The notes: generated by a model not told the origin, from the letters alone. 64,000 bases of DNA from Zymobacter sp047495495 (GCF_047495495.1 NZ_CP179930.1:2914001-2978000); one strand, 5' to 3'. Counted from the stretch's first letter, positions 44,515 to 53,479 are shown. Made by a program: numbers and translations.

Positions 44515-44742
44515 CAATCATGTCATTCTTCTTCTGAGCCGCCACCCGGCTAACGTGTATTCCAGCACCTTACAAACGATCATGTATTGCGCCTGTATCA
44601 AAGGTGTCTGCATGGCATCAATTACAACTCGTTATTGTTTCCTTTTGAAAACAATGACGTCAGGATACGCATTCATTAAGAAACACCTTTGATATCGAAA
44701 GATATCTTTTACGAAAAACGAGACGATCAACGGATAATAATA

Positions 44743-46023
44743 ATGGCAACGAATACTACATCTCCCGTCATCAGCCACTGGACTCGTGAACAGGCCTCGA
44801 AAATCAGCGTCAGCACCGCAACGACGTTTCCTACCTTCAATCCCGCGCGGCTGGGGGCCATGATCCCCGGCTACAATGTCTGGGATAACTGGATTGTGCT
44901 GGACGAGAACAGCGAGATCGCCAGCGTACAGGGATACCGCGTGCTGGTCGCACTGGTTGCTCCCACCAACAAGAATGTCCCTACGCGTCTCTACTACTTC
45001 TATTCGAAAGATGGTGTGAACTACACGAAGGGGGGTTATGTCACTGATCGCCTTCTGGACAAGGAAGGTAGTGAGTGGAGCGGCTCCACCATCCTGCGTG
45101 CCGATGGCACACTGCAAACGTTCTATACCATCGCAAAAGCTTCCAGCACAGCGTCAACTCAGAAAGACCAGCGTCTGGCCACGCTGACTCAAAAAGTCGC
45201 GGTGACGGGTGGCAAACTGGTGCTTCAGAAGCCTCTGTACCATGCCTTGCTGGCGACACCAGATGGCCACTACTACCAGACGCCGCAGCAGGCGCACCAG
45301 TATGAAAAGAGCCACCCGGCCGCCAAGGGCAAGGTCGGCAACAACAAGACCAACAACTTCTGTTTCCGTGACCCGCACTTCTTTAAGGACCCGGCAACCA
45401 AAAAAACCTATCTGCTCTTTGAAGCCAATACGGGTTCGGACTACTGTGCCGAAGCGTCCACGAGTCGCGATTATGTCGGTAGCAGCCGCTACGAACCTCG
45501 CTATGTGCCTACCACGGATGCGTACAAGGCCAATGGCTGTATCGGGATTGCGGAGCTGACCGATAACACCTATCGAACGATCAAGTACCTACCGCCTCTG
45601 CTGACGGCGAACCTGGTCACCGATGAGATTGAGCGCGCCAACATCATCGTTCACAAAGGCGGCTACTATCTGTTTTGCGTCACGCGCGCCCGCAAGATGA
45701 CCCTGACCAACGATGCCATCCTTGATAGCGCGTTCATGCTAGGGTTCCGCGCCAACAGCCTATTCGGCCAGTACGTGCCGCTCAACGACAGTGGCGTCGT
45801 TATCCGTCAGCATCACGGGTCCGGTGGTGAGGGCAGCAACCCGCAGAACGTCTATTCCTTCCTGGTACTGCCGGATATGAGCGTGATCACCTACGCCAAC
45901 TATTGCAGTGATGGGAAGGGTAGCGTGCAGCGCTGCCGCACGGCTGGACCGAGCGTACAGTTGCATATTGATGGCACGACAACCCACCTGGGTGAGATCG
46001 CTTACAGCCTGCTGCCCGCTTGA
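44743..46023 (+). CDS. GH68 fructosyltransferase, paralogue 3
   Basis: The 426-residue protein has SHWTREQASKI, nucleophile Asp48 (VWDNW), EWSGST, Asp210 (FRDPHFF) and acid/base Glu297 (TDEIER). The +18 position is Arg315 (CVTRARKM). It lacks the insert of paralogue 2 and has Lys-rich loops (SHPAAKGKVGNNK). No signal peptide is visible. I start at ATG 44743 (MATNTTSPV), where a GGA lies about 10 bases upstream; an upstream in-frame TTG at 44689 is unlikely. The 283-base gap after paralogue 2 contains a terminator, so this gene probably has its own promoter. Confidence 0.92.
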   Translation: MATNTTSPVISHWTREQASKISVSTATTFPTFNPARLGAMIPGYNVWDNWIVLDENSEIASVQGYRVLVALVAPTNKNVPTRLYYFYSKDGVNYTKGGYVTDRLLDKEGSEWSGSTILRADGTLQTFYTIAKASSTASTQKDQRLATLTQKVAVTGGKLVLQKPLYHALLATPDGHYYQTPQQAHQYEKSHPAAKGKVGNNKTNNFCFRDPHFFKDPATKKTYLLFEANTGSDYCAEASTSRDYVGSSRYEPRYVPTTDAYKANGCIGIAELTDNTYRTIKYLPPLLTANLVTDEIERANIIVHKGGYYLFCVTRARKMTLTNDAILDSAFMLGFRANSLFGQYVPLNDSGVVIRQHHGSGGEGSNPQNVYSFLVLPDMSVITYANYCSDGKGSVQRCRTAGPSVQLHIDGTTTHLGEIAYSLLPA

Positions 46024-46070
46024 TCCCAATGTGCCCTTGTGCGTGATGACAGGCGAGGGCGCCGCTTATC

Positions 46071-46102
46071 GAAGACCCCGTGCCGAAAGGTACAGGGTCT
46101 TC
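46071..46102 (+). terminator. Hairpin after GH68 paralogue 3
   Basis: GAAGACCC at 46071-46078 pairs with GGGTCTTC at 46095-46102, extended by an interrupted GT-CC/GG-AC stem. It lies 47 bases after the stop. The rest of the gap to 46357 is AT-rich (46130-46300) and probably carries the next promoter; no gene is seen. Confidence 0.6.
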
Positions 46103-46357
46103 ACGCATTCCCATTCCCAGTAAGTGAACGCTCTATTTTCTTGCCTATTTCTGTTATTTTCGTATAGGCATGCCATTTATTTCCTTCATCGTAACAATCC
46201 TTGGAAACCCACGGTTTTAAAGGGTTACGGTGATGCATACCTAGTGTTTCAATGTTACAGCAGGTATCAACTCCATATAGAATACTATGCCTCAGCCATG
46301 ACGCTCGCTGCGGACATGGCGTTACGATTCCCTTTTCCTCGACCATAGAGGGACCCA

Positions 46358-47191
46358 ATGCATCATGATCTGGAATGGGCTGGCTGGTTCAGCGGTTTGC
46401 TGCTTGCCGCACTCGTGATCCTGCTGGCCGGTGTGTGGGCCTGGCTCTACCACCAACACGACTCGACAGCGCGGATGTCATTTCTACAGGGACTGATGAA
46501 GGCGCTGACGATTGCGATGGTACCGGTGTGCCTCATCGCCATCCTCATCTCATCAAGCGGGGTGAGTGTGGTCTGGCTGTGCGCGCTGCTGTTTCCACTT
46601 ATCACGGCGATTCTGGCCTTCTCGCGCACCTCGCCCTTTCATGTACCGCAGGCCAATGCCATGCCCTATGGCTGGGTGGCCCTGATAGCGCTCTTCATTA
46701 TGGCGCTGCCGCTTACGGCCCATCGGCTGGCGTACTACATCGTCGACCAACATCACGCGGGCGAAGCCTGGCATCCCAACCCGCGCCCAGACGGCTCAAC
46801 GTGGTTGGTCAAAGAGTCGTGGTACGACACACGCCAGATACTCTTCATTGGTGCGCTAGATGTGCGCCGTATCGGACGACCCGAAATGACCCTTGGCCGT
46901 GCGGAGATCGCGTCCCCGCGCTGCAGCGATGCGCCCTCGCTCACGGCAATGATGCTCGCGCCGACGTCTCCCCGAACATTCGGTGGACTGACACCGCTGC
47001 CGATGCTGTCGGGCTGCCTCGGCCAGGATTGGATCGAAGTGCCCGCCACACGCCACGCTGTACTGGCCACCGTAGCGCTTCTACTACAGGACAGCGCCAC
47101 CATCACATGGGAAGGGCTGATCGCTCACGGCGAAGACAATGAGCGCGCCCGCGACTTCTTCGAAAACGGCAGCTATGCCATGCCTCGCTGA
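46358..47191 (+). CDS. Unknown integral membrane protein
   Basis: The 277-residue protein has four hydrophobic segments in its first 125 residues: GWFSGLLLAALVILLAGVWAWL, ALTIAMVPVCLIAILIS, VVWLCALLFPLITAILAF and WVALIALFIMALPL. A soluble C-terminal half of about 150 residues follows, probably periplasmic or cytoplasmic, with no recognised domain. I do not recognise a family. No good ribosome site decides the start beyond a GAGGGACCC about 10 bases upstream. Confidence 0.7.
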   Translation: MHHDLEWAGWFSGLLLAALVILLAGVWAWLYHQHDSTARMSFLQGLMKALTIAMVPVCLIAILISSSGVSVVWLCALLFPLITAILAFSRTSPFHVPQANAMPYGWVALIALFIMALPLTAHRLAYYIVDQHHAGEAWHPNPRPDGSTWLVKESWYDTRQILFIGALDVRRIGRPEMTLGRAEIASPRCSDAPSLTAMMLAPTSPRTFGGLTPLPMLSGCLGQDWIEVPATRHAVLATVALLLQDSATITWEGLIAHGEDNERARDFFENGSYAMPR

Positions 47192-47234
47192 CAGAGGCCC
47201 TCTCTTCATCGCCAGCAAGGCGCACAACCATCCA

Positions 47235-47363
47235 GCGGCAAACGATCACCCCCTCTTTCGCGTCAACGTTTGCCGCTTACCTTAAGGTTTCGTTAGTTAC
47301 CGAGTATTGTTGCCAACGCTACGTGAAGATCACCCTGTTCACGTAGCGTCCAACGTAAGCGGC
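47235..47363 (+). ncRNA. Structured leader upstream of the TerC-family gene, with competing helices
   Basis: Segment 47267-47276 (CGTTTGCCGC) is complementary to 47235-47244 (GCGGCAAACG). The overlapping segment 47272-47280 (GCCGCTTAC) is complementary to 47355-47363 (GTAAGCGGC). Both helices use bases 47272-47276 and cannot coexist. Inside the second lies a perfect 12-bp hairpin, 47316-47327 with 47338-47349. This is the architecture of an attenuator or riboswitch-like switch. It is not an obvious yybP-ykoY manganese riboswitch by eye. The 3' end is 235 bases before the TerC start. Confidence 0.45.
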
Positions 47364-47598
47364 CGATACCTCTGCCTACCCCGTTATGACCATCAACAGA
47401 TTCTCTGCTGAGCCTCTGGCAACGTTATAGAAATCGTGACCGCTCAATCGGCATCGGTAAGGGGGATGGGTAAGATATGATGCGAAAGACACGACAGAAA
47501 TGGATCGCGCATCTGGTGCGCTGAAAGAAGATTGCGGCTCATGCCCCAGTTCTTTAACACACGGCCGAACTACAACAAAACCAAGGGTAAATGGCGAT

Positions 47599-48597
47599 AT
47601 GGGCGTTCCCCTCACATTTGAAGCAAGCATGATACTTGCCGTCACCGTTGCCGTGTCCGTCTGGATAGATCTGTTCTTTCACCGGAAAGCCAAAGAAATC
47701 ACGTTTAAAAACGCAGCGGTCTGGTTCTGTGTATGGATCACGCTGGCACTGTTGTTCTACGCCTACCTTTTCCTGCGCCACAGCCCGCAGCAGGCCAGCC
47801 TGTTTCTGTCGGGATACGTGTTGGAGAAAGCCCTATCTATCGACAACATGATGGTTTTCGTCGCGATCTTCGCGAGCTTCAACATCAAGGGAATCCTGCA
47901 GCACCGCATTCTGTATTTCGGCATCATCGGCGCTCTGCTGTTCCGCGCCCTCTTCGTGGCTGCCGGCACGTGGATCTTCGGTATCTCTCACTGGGTGGAA
48001 GCGATCTTCGCCGCTATCGTGCTGTGGACAGGGGTCAAGATGTTCATGGGCAGCGAAGAAGGCGATGACACGGAGGACTATTCCGATCACTGGTCGGTTC
48101 GATTGACCAGCCGTATCATTCCGGTCACGCCGCGCCTGATAGGCCGCCACTTTGTCGTCGGCCGCCAGCATGCTGAAGACATAGCCCGTAAAGAGGGCTT
48201 TTCGCTGCCGAAACGCGCGGCCATGTACGCCACGCCAATGCTGCTGTGCCTGATGTGCATCGAGATTTCCGACGTCATCTTCAGCTTCGATAGCGTGCCC
48301 GCCATCATCGCGGTCACCAAGGAGCCGTTTCTGGTCTATGCCTCGGTCATCTTCGCCATCCTAGGCCTGCGCAATCTCTACTTCATGCTGTCTGCTGCTG
48401 CGAAATACCTCGTGCACCTAGAGAAAGCCGTTGCGCTGGTGCTGGTGTTCATCGCCGCAAAACTGGCGGGCAGTGCGTTCGGCCTGTTCAATATCAATCA
48501 CCTGATTAGCCTTGCCGTTGTGCTAGGCCTAATTGCAGGTGGTGTGGTCATCAGCCTGATATTCCCAGGCAAGAAGGAAGAAGAACGGTTGGTCTGA
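47599..48597 (+). CDS. TerC-family membrane protein (Alx-like, probable metal exporter)
   Basis: TerC/Alx proteins are inner-membrane proteins; several export manganese or support metal loading of secreted proteins. The 332-residue protein has about nine membrane segments and both TerC acidic motifs: EKALSIDNMMVF after the third segment and FSFDSVPAI in the second half. The loop GSEEGDDTEDYSDHW lies between. The frame is open back to 47500, but the family begins near the hydrophobic MGVPLTFEASMILAV, so I use ATG 47599. The ribosome site is weak (AAGGG 12-16 bases upstream). The long 5' region may be regulatory. Confidence 0.9.
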   Translation: MGVPLTFEASMILAVTVAVSVWIDLFFHRKAKEITFKNAAVWFCVWITLALLFYAYLFLRHSPQQASLFLSGYVLEKALSIDNMMVFVAIFASFNIKGILQHRILYFGIIGALLFRALFVAAGTWIFGISHWVEAIFAAIVLWTGVKMFMGSEEGDDTEDYSDHWSVRLTSRIIPVTPRLIGRHFVVGRQHAEDIARKEGFSLPKRAAMYATPMLLCLMCIEISDVIFSFDSVPAIIAVTKEPFLVYASVIFAILGLRNLYFMLSAAAKYLVHLEKAVALVLVFIAAKLAGSAFGLFNINHLISLAVVLGLIAGGVVISLIFPGKKEEERLV

Positions 48598-48851
48598 TGC
48601 CATTAAGATGCTGCAAAGCAATCCTAGGGCGCCCTTTATTCCATCCTGCGTGTACGAGAACACGCTATGACGAGCGTCAGCCTCGAACAATCGGGCGGGG
48701 AGACGTTCAGTGACATCGGACTAGGCATGAATGGGGCCGGTAAGCATTCAGTAAGCGCCGCAGTCATCGGCCGCAACGTCGTCGCTCGCACCAATATTGG
48801 CGAACCGCACCCGCTGATTAGCAAGCCTCACCGCAAGCATATGGCCATAAA

Positions 48852-48885
48852 AAAGCCTTCACTCCCGAGAAGGGGCGAAGGCTTT
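48852..48885 (-). terminator. Terminator of the MFS gene at 48912
   Basis: AAAGCCTTC at 48852-48860 pairs with GAAGGCTTT at 48877-48885. Read on the minus strand, the stem is followed by six T. The rest of 48598-48851 holds no supported gene; short frames there lack ribosome sites. Confidence 0.85.
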
Positions 48886-48911
48886 CGTTTCAGCGTTGGA
48901 TCCGCCTACCG

Positions 48912-50102
48912 CTAACCCCGTGCGGCCTGTCGATGGCGGAAGGTCAACCATGCCAGTGGCAGCTGCGCCAAGGCTACCAACCAGATGCCCGCCCACGGCG
49001 TCATATCCAGTCGGCCATGAGCCACCAGCAGACCGCCCAGCGCCTCACCCAGCGCAATGCCTAGATTAAAGGCGGAAATATTCAGCGCCGAAGCAAAGTC
49101 GATCGCACGCGGTGTCCAGCGCTCGGCCGTTTCCAGCATGCCCGCCTGAAAGCCCGGCGACATACCAAACGCCAGCAGCCCCCAGATGAACAGCACGACC
49201 ACCATTGCCACCTGATGTGACATGGCCATCGCCAGTGCCACCAGCACGATCAGAAGTCCTGCCAACAGACGCGCCAGTGCCGTTGGCCAGCCCCACTGCG
49301 CCGCCAAACGACCGCCCAGCAGGTTGCCGACCAACGTCGCCACGCCGAAAACGACCAGCAGTACGTTCGCCATACTGGTCGAGAATCGGGTGATATCCAC
49401 CATGATCGAGGTGATAAAGGTGAACGCGGCAAAGCTGGCGCCAAAGCCAAGGATAGTGATGCCCATCATGGCCAGAATCGGCAGCTTCACCAGTGCGCCC
49501 AGTGCATCCTTAGGCTTGCTGACCGTTGTGACGGGCAGTTCGGGCACCCACAACGCGACGCTGATCAGCGCCAGAGCCGCTAGCAGCGCTACGCCATAGA
49601 ATGGCAGACGCCAGCCCAGCGAGTTGCCCACCAAACTACCTAGCGGTACACCGATGACCATGGCCAGTGTCAGGCCTGCAAACATCAATGCAATGGCGCG
49701 ACTGGCCTGCCCCTTGGGAGCCAGCCGTGCTGCGACGGTCGCGCCGATGGCAAAGAAACTGCCGTGTGCCACGGCGGTAATCAAGCGCCCCAGCAGCAAC
49801 AGGCTGTAGCTATTGGCCACTGCAGACATCAGGTTGCCAGCAAGAAAAACCGCCACCAGCCCAATCAGCAGCCGCTTGCGCGAGCAACGGCCCAGCGCCA
49901 GGACCACAATGGGCGTACCCACGGCGAGAGCAAAGGCGTATAGCCCGACCAGCCCACCGACACGCGCCAGTGGCAATCCGAAGTCATCGGCAATGGCCGG
50001 CAGCACCCCAACGACAATGAACTCTGCTACCCCGATGGCGAAGGCCATGATCGCCAGTGCCCACACGCCGCGATGAATACGCGTTGGTGTTGATGATGTC
50101 AT
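48912..50102 (-). CDS. MFS transporter, DHA1 (AraJ/SotB/YdhP-like) family
   Basis: The 396-residue protein has twelve membrane segments and the DHA1 start WALAIMAFAIGVAEFIVVGVLPAI. Motif A-like LALGRCSRKRLLIG and GRLITAVAHGSFFAIGATVAARLA follow, as in AraJ and YdhP arabinose/sugar or drug efflux proteins. The substrate is unknown. The start overlaps the stop of the GlcG/HbpS-like gene by 4 bases (ATGA), indicating translational coupling. It is the last gene of the minus-strand unit ClbS-IclR-GlcG-MFS. Confidence 0.9.
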   Translation of the reverse strand: MTSSTPTRIHRGVWALAIMAFAIGVAEFIVVGVLPAIADDFGLPLARVGGLVGLYAFALAVGTPIVVLALGRCSRKRLLIGLVAVFLAGNLMSAVANSYSLLLLGRLITAVAHGSFFAIGATVAARLAPKGQASRAIALMFAGLTLAMVIGVPLGSLVGNSLGWRLPFYGVALLAALALISVALWVPELPVTTVSKPKDALGALVKLPILAMMGITILGFGASFAAFTFITSIMVDITRFSTSMANVLLVVFGVATLVGNLLGGRLAAQWGWPTALARLLAGLLIVLVALAMAMSHQVAMVVVLFIWGLLAFGMSPGFQAGMLETAERWTPRAIDFASALNISAFNLGIALGEALGGLLVAHGRLDMTPWAGIWLVALAQLPLAWLTFRHRQAARG

Positions 50103-50503
50103 ACACGCCCCGCTGCATGCAGTGCGAGCGCCTGATCGTCTGGCACCGTAGCGCCCGCAACGCCGACGGCACCTATCACGCGGCCGTCATCATCGTGAAG
50201 AACGATCCCGCCGCCGAAGCTGATCAGGCCGCCGTTAGTGGCTTCCAGCGTATAGATTGCGCCGCCCGGCTGCGCCACCTGACCCAGGTCAAGGCTGTCA
50301 GTGCGGAACAGGGAGGCGGTGCGGGCCTTCTTGATCGACACGTCGATCGCGCCGGGAACGGCATCGTCCATTCTCAGGAAGCCACGCAGCAGGCCGGAAT
50401 CGTCGACCACTGCAATGCAAACGGCATAGCCCTGCTCACGGGCGCGCGTCTGGGCACGGGCAATGGTCTGCTGGATAAGCGTTTCGGTAAGCGGATAAGT
50501 CAT
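50099..50503 (-). CDS. GlcG/HbpS-like (PduO C-terminal) small protein
   Basis: The 134-residue protein belongs to the GlcG/HbpS family, small proteins that bind haem or cobalamin-like ligands or stabilise partners. It has YAVCIAVVDDSGLLRGFLRMD, SIKKARTASLFR, GGGIVLHDDDGRVIGAVGVAG and the C-terminal DDQALALHAA. The conserved FGGGI/GAVGVSG pattern is clear. It overlaps the MFS gene by 4 bases and follows the IclR regulator by 81 bases. No ligand can be inferred. Confidence 0.87.
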   Translation of the reverse strand: MTYPLTETLIQQTIARAQTRAREQGYAVCIAVVDDSGLLRGFLRMDDAVPGAIDVSIKKARTASLFRTDSLDLGQVAQPGGAIYTLEATNGGLISFGGGIVLHDDDGRVIGAVGVAGATVPDDQALALHAAGRV

Positions 50504-50584
50504 GAGAAAGCCCCTGACGGAAAATGAAGGCTTTCATCATCGTCAGGAAGACAGGGCGAGTGAAGATGCCACGCAACGACGCGG

Positions 50585-51304
50585 CTATTTTTTGACAATA
50601 TCAAACACGCAGGACATCGACTCTGCGGCCAGCCGCTTCAGCCGCTCTACGGGCAGCCGCTGTGCCGGCCCCGCGACACCCAGCGCCGCCACGACCCGTC
50701 CTTGCTGGCGCAGCGGCACCGCCATGCAGTGCAACCCCGGCTCAGCCTCCTCGATATCCAGCGCATAGCCCTGTTCAACGATATCGGTTAGCTCGGCTTC
50801 CAGTGCGGCAGGCATATCGCCTGCACGGCGCAGGCTGCGCACCAGATCAGGGTCGTGGGCCAAAAACACACGTCCGATGGCAGAGGCCGTCAGCGACTGC
50901 CGACAGCCTCGCGGCACGGCAGCGCACAGCGCGCTCTGACAGCTCACCACATCTACGCACAGATATTCACGCGTACCACAGGGCACCGCCAGATAGCAGG
51001 TTTCACCACTGCGCTGGGCCAGATCGTGCAGTGCGGGAGCAAAACACTGGCGCAGCTCGGCATCGGCATCCATCAAAGGCTGGGCCAGATCGCGCAATCG
51101 CAGCCCCAGTGCATAGTCTGTACCGTGGCGCGCCACATATCCCATCGACACCATCGTATTGAGCAGGCCATGCACCGTGCCCTTATCCAATGACGTGCGT
51201 TCGGCCAGCGTAGACAAGCGTGCTTCACCGCCGCTGGATGCCAGCGCTTCCAGCAGATCAAGCGCTCGTTCGACGGACTGGATACGCCGGGTGGTATTGA
51301 CCAT
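50585..51304 (-). CDS. IclR-family transcriptional regulator
   Basis: The 239-residue protein has the IclR winged helix (IQSVERALDLLEALAS ... LSTLAERTSLDKGTVHGLLNTM). A C-terminal effector-binding GAF-like domain has CYLAVPCGTREYLCVDVV and the late CMAVPLRQQGRVVAALGVAGP. ATG 51304 follows AAGGAGG closely; the frame extends to 51430 but that part overlaps the ClbS-like gene. It probably regulates its own cluster. It lies 17 bases downstream of the ClbS-like gene. Confidence 0.92.
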   Translation of the reverse strand: MVNTTRRIQSVERALDLLEALASSGGEARLSTLAERTSLDKGTVHGLLNTMVSMGYVARHGTDYALGLRLRDLAQPLMDADAELRQCFAPALHDLAQRSGETCYLAVPCGTREYLCVDVVSCQSALCAAVPRGCRQSLTASAIGRVFLAHDPDLVRSLRRAGDMPAALEAELTDIVEQGYALDIEEAEPGLHCMAVPLRQQGRVVAALGVAGPAQRLPVERLKRLAAESMSCVFDIVKK

Positions 51305-51321
51305 AAGGCCTCCTTCGGTGC

Positions 51322-51831
51322 CTAGATACCTTGTGCCCTCAGCCACTTGCGCAACCGTGTGCGCGCATTGGAATAGGGCGACGAAGTGTTGAGCTGAATC
51401 ATCCGGCCTTTGGTATAGGTGCGATACCAATCACATCCATAGAACGACGCATCAGTACCGGAAGCAACCAGCGCCACAATGCGTGCATTGACGTCGGCAA
51501 GCTGCTGAAGCAGCACAGGAAAAGAAAGGTCAGTACGATCGGCATAGAACGTCTGTGCCAGTCGCCCTAGTTCGTTCCAGCCAAACCCTGTTTCGGGAAA
51601 GTCGACCGGTTCACCACGTGCATCGCGTTCACACCATTTCAGCACCAGTGCATTCCAGCCCACCAGATACGCCACCAAATCGGCAATGCTCATCAGCGTG
51701 CCTTTGGCATGCCCTTCCAACGTCACTTCACGCGCACGTTCCGGTGGCACGGTTGCCAGGTCGGCCGCGAGCTTCGCATAGGTCGTCTGGATGGCCTGCA
51801 ACAGCTCCTGTTGTGTCTGGGGAACAGCCAT
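51322..51831 (-). CDS. ClbS/DfsB-family protein (DUF1706)
   Basis: ClbS protects colibactin producers by opening the toxin's cyclopropane; most family members have unknown roles. The 169-residue protein matches the family along its length: MAVPQTQQELLQAIQ, LEGHAKGTLMSIADLVAYLVGW, FPETGFGWNELGRLAQ, WYRTYTKGRMIQLNTSSPY and a C-terminal Arg-rich helix. No colibactin-like synthesis genes are present, so it may act on another electrophile or as a resistance trait. It is the first gene of the minus-strand unit that continues with the IclR regulator. Confidence 0.9.
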   Translation of the reverse strand: MAVPQTQQELLQAIQTTYAKLAADLATVPPERAREVTLEGHAKGTLMSIADLVAYLVGWNALVLKWCERDARGEPVDFPETGFGWNELGRLAQTFYADRTDLSFPVLLQQLADVNARIVALVASGTDASFYGCDWYRTYTKGRMIQLNTSSPYSNARTRLRKWLRAQGI

Positions 51832-51852
51832 GGCGATACCTCACATAAACAA

Positions 51853-51880
51853 AAAGGCGGCTCGATATCGAGTCGCCTTT
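51853..51880 (-). terminator. Terminator of qorB
   Basis: An almost palindromic stem (AAAGGCGGCTCGAT... with ...GAGTCGCCTTT, 51853-51880) is followed on the minus strand by TTTTTGTTT. It lies about 100 bases after the qorB stop and upstream of the ClbS-like start. Confidence 0.85.
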
Positions 51881-51982
51881 ATCTTACCCGCCGCAACGCT
51901 ACATCACGACAGCCTGTCCTGCTGCACTGCCCCGCATTTACCACAGCTCCCGAGCGAAGGCAGGCATGCCCAGCGCAGGGTG

Positions 51983-52834
51983 TTAACGGTGTGCCAGTGC
52001 CGCCTTCACAGCGTCCGCCAGCGATGTAGACGGATGACCCAGCAGTTTCGACAACCCATGCTGATCGTCGAACAGAGCATTATCGTGCGCTACTTGAACG
52101 TCCCAGTGCGCGATCATGTCCGCTACCGGTTTAGGCAGTCCTGCCTGTTCGAGCACCGCGGCGTAATCGGCTTCCGGCAGATCGCGGTAAGGGATATCGC
52201 GACCCGTCTGGCGCGATACTTCGGCAGCCAGATCACTCAGCGTCCACGACTCGTCACCGGCCAGTTCCAGCGTTTTATTGTCGAAGCCATCGTGCGTCAA
52301 CACCTTCGCCGCGGCTTCGGCATAGTCCGTACGCATGGCCGATGAAATACGCCCATTGCCAGCACTGCCCACTACCGCACCGTGCTCAAGCGCACTGCCT
52401 AGGCTGTCAGTGTAGTTTTCGGTATACCACCCATTGCGCAGGATCGTGTAGGAGAGCCCCGAGGTCCGCAGTACCGCTTCGGTATCACGATGCTCTTCCG
52501 CCAGATTCAGCACCGAACGATCGGCATGAAGCAGGCTGGTATAGACGATGCGACGCACGCCCTGCGCTTTGGCGGCCGCAATAACGTTGCGATGCTGGGC
52601 GGCACGCTGGCCTATTTCATTCGACGAAATCAGCAGCAGCACGTCCACACCAGCCAGCGCACGGGTAAGGGTATCCGGGCGGTCATAGTCCGCTTCACGC
52701 ACGGCCACACCCAACGACGCCGCTTTTTCGGGCGAACGCACTAATGCGACGATCTCCTGCTGCTTTCCTGCCTGCACGAGCCATTCGATCACGTGTCGGC
52801 CAAGCTGTCCTGTTGCACCTGTTATGGCAATCAT
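51983..52834 (-). CDS. qorB: NmrA/SDR-type quinone oxidoreductase (QorB-like)
   Basis: QorB (YtfG) is an NADPH-dependent quinone reductase of the atypical SDR/NmrA group. The 283-residue protein begins MIAITGATGQLGRHVIEWL with the GxTGxxG dinucleotide motif. It continues with LVRSPEKAASLGV, RIVYTSLLHAD and SYTILRNGWYTENYTD. ATG 52834 has AAGGAG upstream; an in-frame extension to 52921 is not supported. It is divergent from an HxlR-family regulator across 139 bases, the same pair as ytfG/ytfH in E. coli. Confidence 0.92.
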   Translation of the reverse strand: MIAITGATGQLGRHVIEWLVQAGKQQEIVALVRSPEKAASLGVAVREADYDRPDTLTRALAGVDVLLLISSNEIGQRAAQHRNVIAAAKAQGVRRIVYTSLLHADRSVLNLAEEHRDTEAVLRTSGLSYTILRNGWYTENYTDSLGSALEHGAVVGSAGNGRISSAMRTDYAEAAAKVLTHDGFDNKTLELAGDESWTLSDLAAEVSRQTGRDIPYRDLPEADYAAVLEQAGLPKPVADMIAHWDVQVAHDNALFDDQHGLSKLLGHPSTSLADAVKAALAHR

Positions 52835-52973
52835 CGTCGTACTCCTTTTCTGTGTCTGTCTGCATACCGCCGCAAGGTTGAAAGTCGTCACGACGGCCTG
52901 TAGTCGTCGTCTTGCATTCACTGTAGACTGACACTCTCCATCAGGGAAGTACGCACCAAAAGGTTAGTATTAA

Positions 52974-53363
52974 ATGACGATGACTCCAGACACATTGACC
53001 GATCGGCTGGAACGCGGTGACGTGATGGCCGCACAGTGCCCATCACGCGCGCTGCTGCGCCACGTCACCAGTCAGTGGGGCGTGCTGGTGCTGACCGTCC
53101 TGCGCCGGGGTACGCTGCGCTACAGTGAGATCAGGCACCGCATCGGCGGCATCAGCGAAAAGATGCTGGCCCAAACCCTACGCACGCTTGAGAGCGACGG
53201 ATTCGTGTCGCGCACTGTGCATCCCGTCGTGCCACCGCACGTGGACTATCGCCTGACCGCCGCCGGGCAGGAAGTGGCGGGTCGCATAGCCGATCTGGTG
53301 GACTGGATCGAGGGCAATCTCGGCATGCTACTCAGCCCCGACACCGCGTCATTAGAGGGCTGA
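52974..53363 (+). CDS. HxlR-family transcriptional regulator (QorR/YtfH-like)
   Basis: HxlR regulators such as QorR sense electrophiles or oxidants with a Cys in the N-terminal helix. The 129-residue protein has that Cys in AAQCPSRALLRHVTSQWG, then the winged helix RYSEIRHRIGGISEKMLAQTLRTLE and the wing VHPVVPPHVDYRLT. It should repress the divergent qorB. AAAGG precedes the ATG. Start at the second ATG (52980) is equally possible. Confidence 0.9.
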   Translation: MTMTPDTLTDRLERGDVMAAQCPSRALLRHVTSQWGVLVLTVLRRGTLRYSEIRHRIGGISEKMLAQTLRTLESDGFVSRTVHPVVPPHVDYRLTAAGQEVAGRIADLVDWIEGNLGMLLSPDTASLEG

Positions 53364-53479
53364 ACACATTAAGAAAAAAAAGTCATAAGGAAATAATTGA
53401 AGTCTGCGTTCAATAGACCCATCTTCGTTATTAAGAGGTGCTAACGACGCATCGAAATACGCTTTCGCCGGGAGGCCCC

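Noticed and set aside
47450..47598. GGGGGATGGG upstream of the TerC gene as a yybP-ykoY manganese riboswitch
   Set aside because: The canonical GGGGAGTAG box and its partner strands are not present in the right order, so I report only the competing helices further upstream.
48636..48915. Small open frames on both strands between the TerC gene and the MFS gene
   Set aside because: They overlap each other and the MFS terminator and lack ribosome sites or recognisable sequence.
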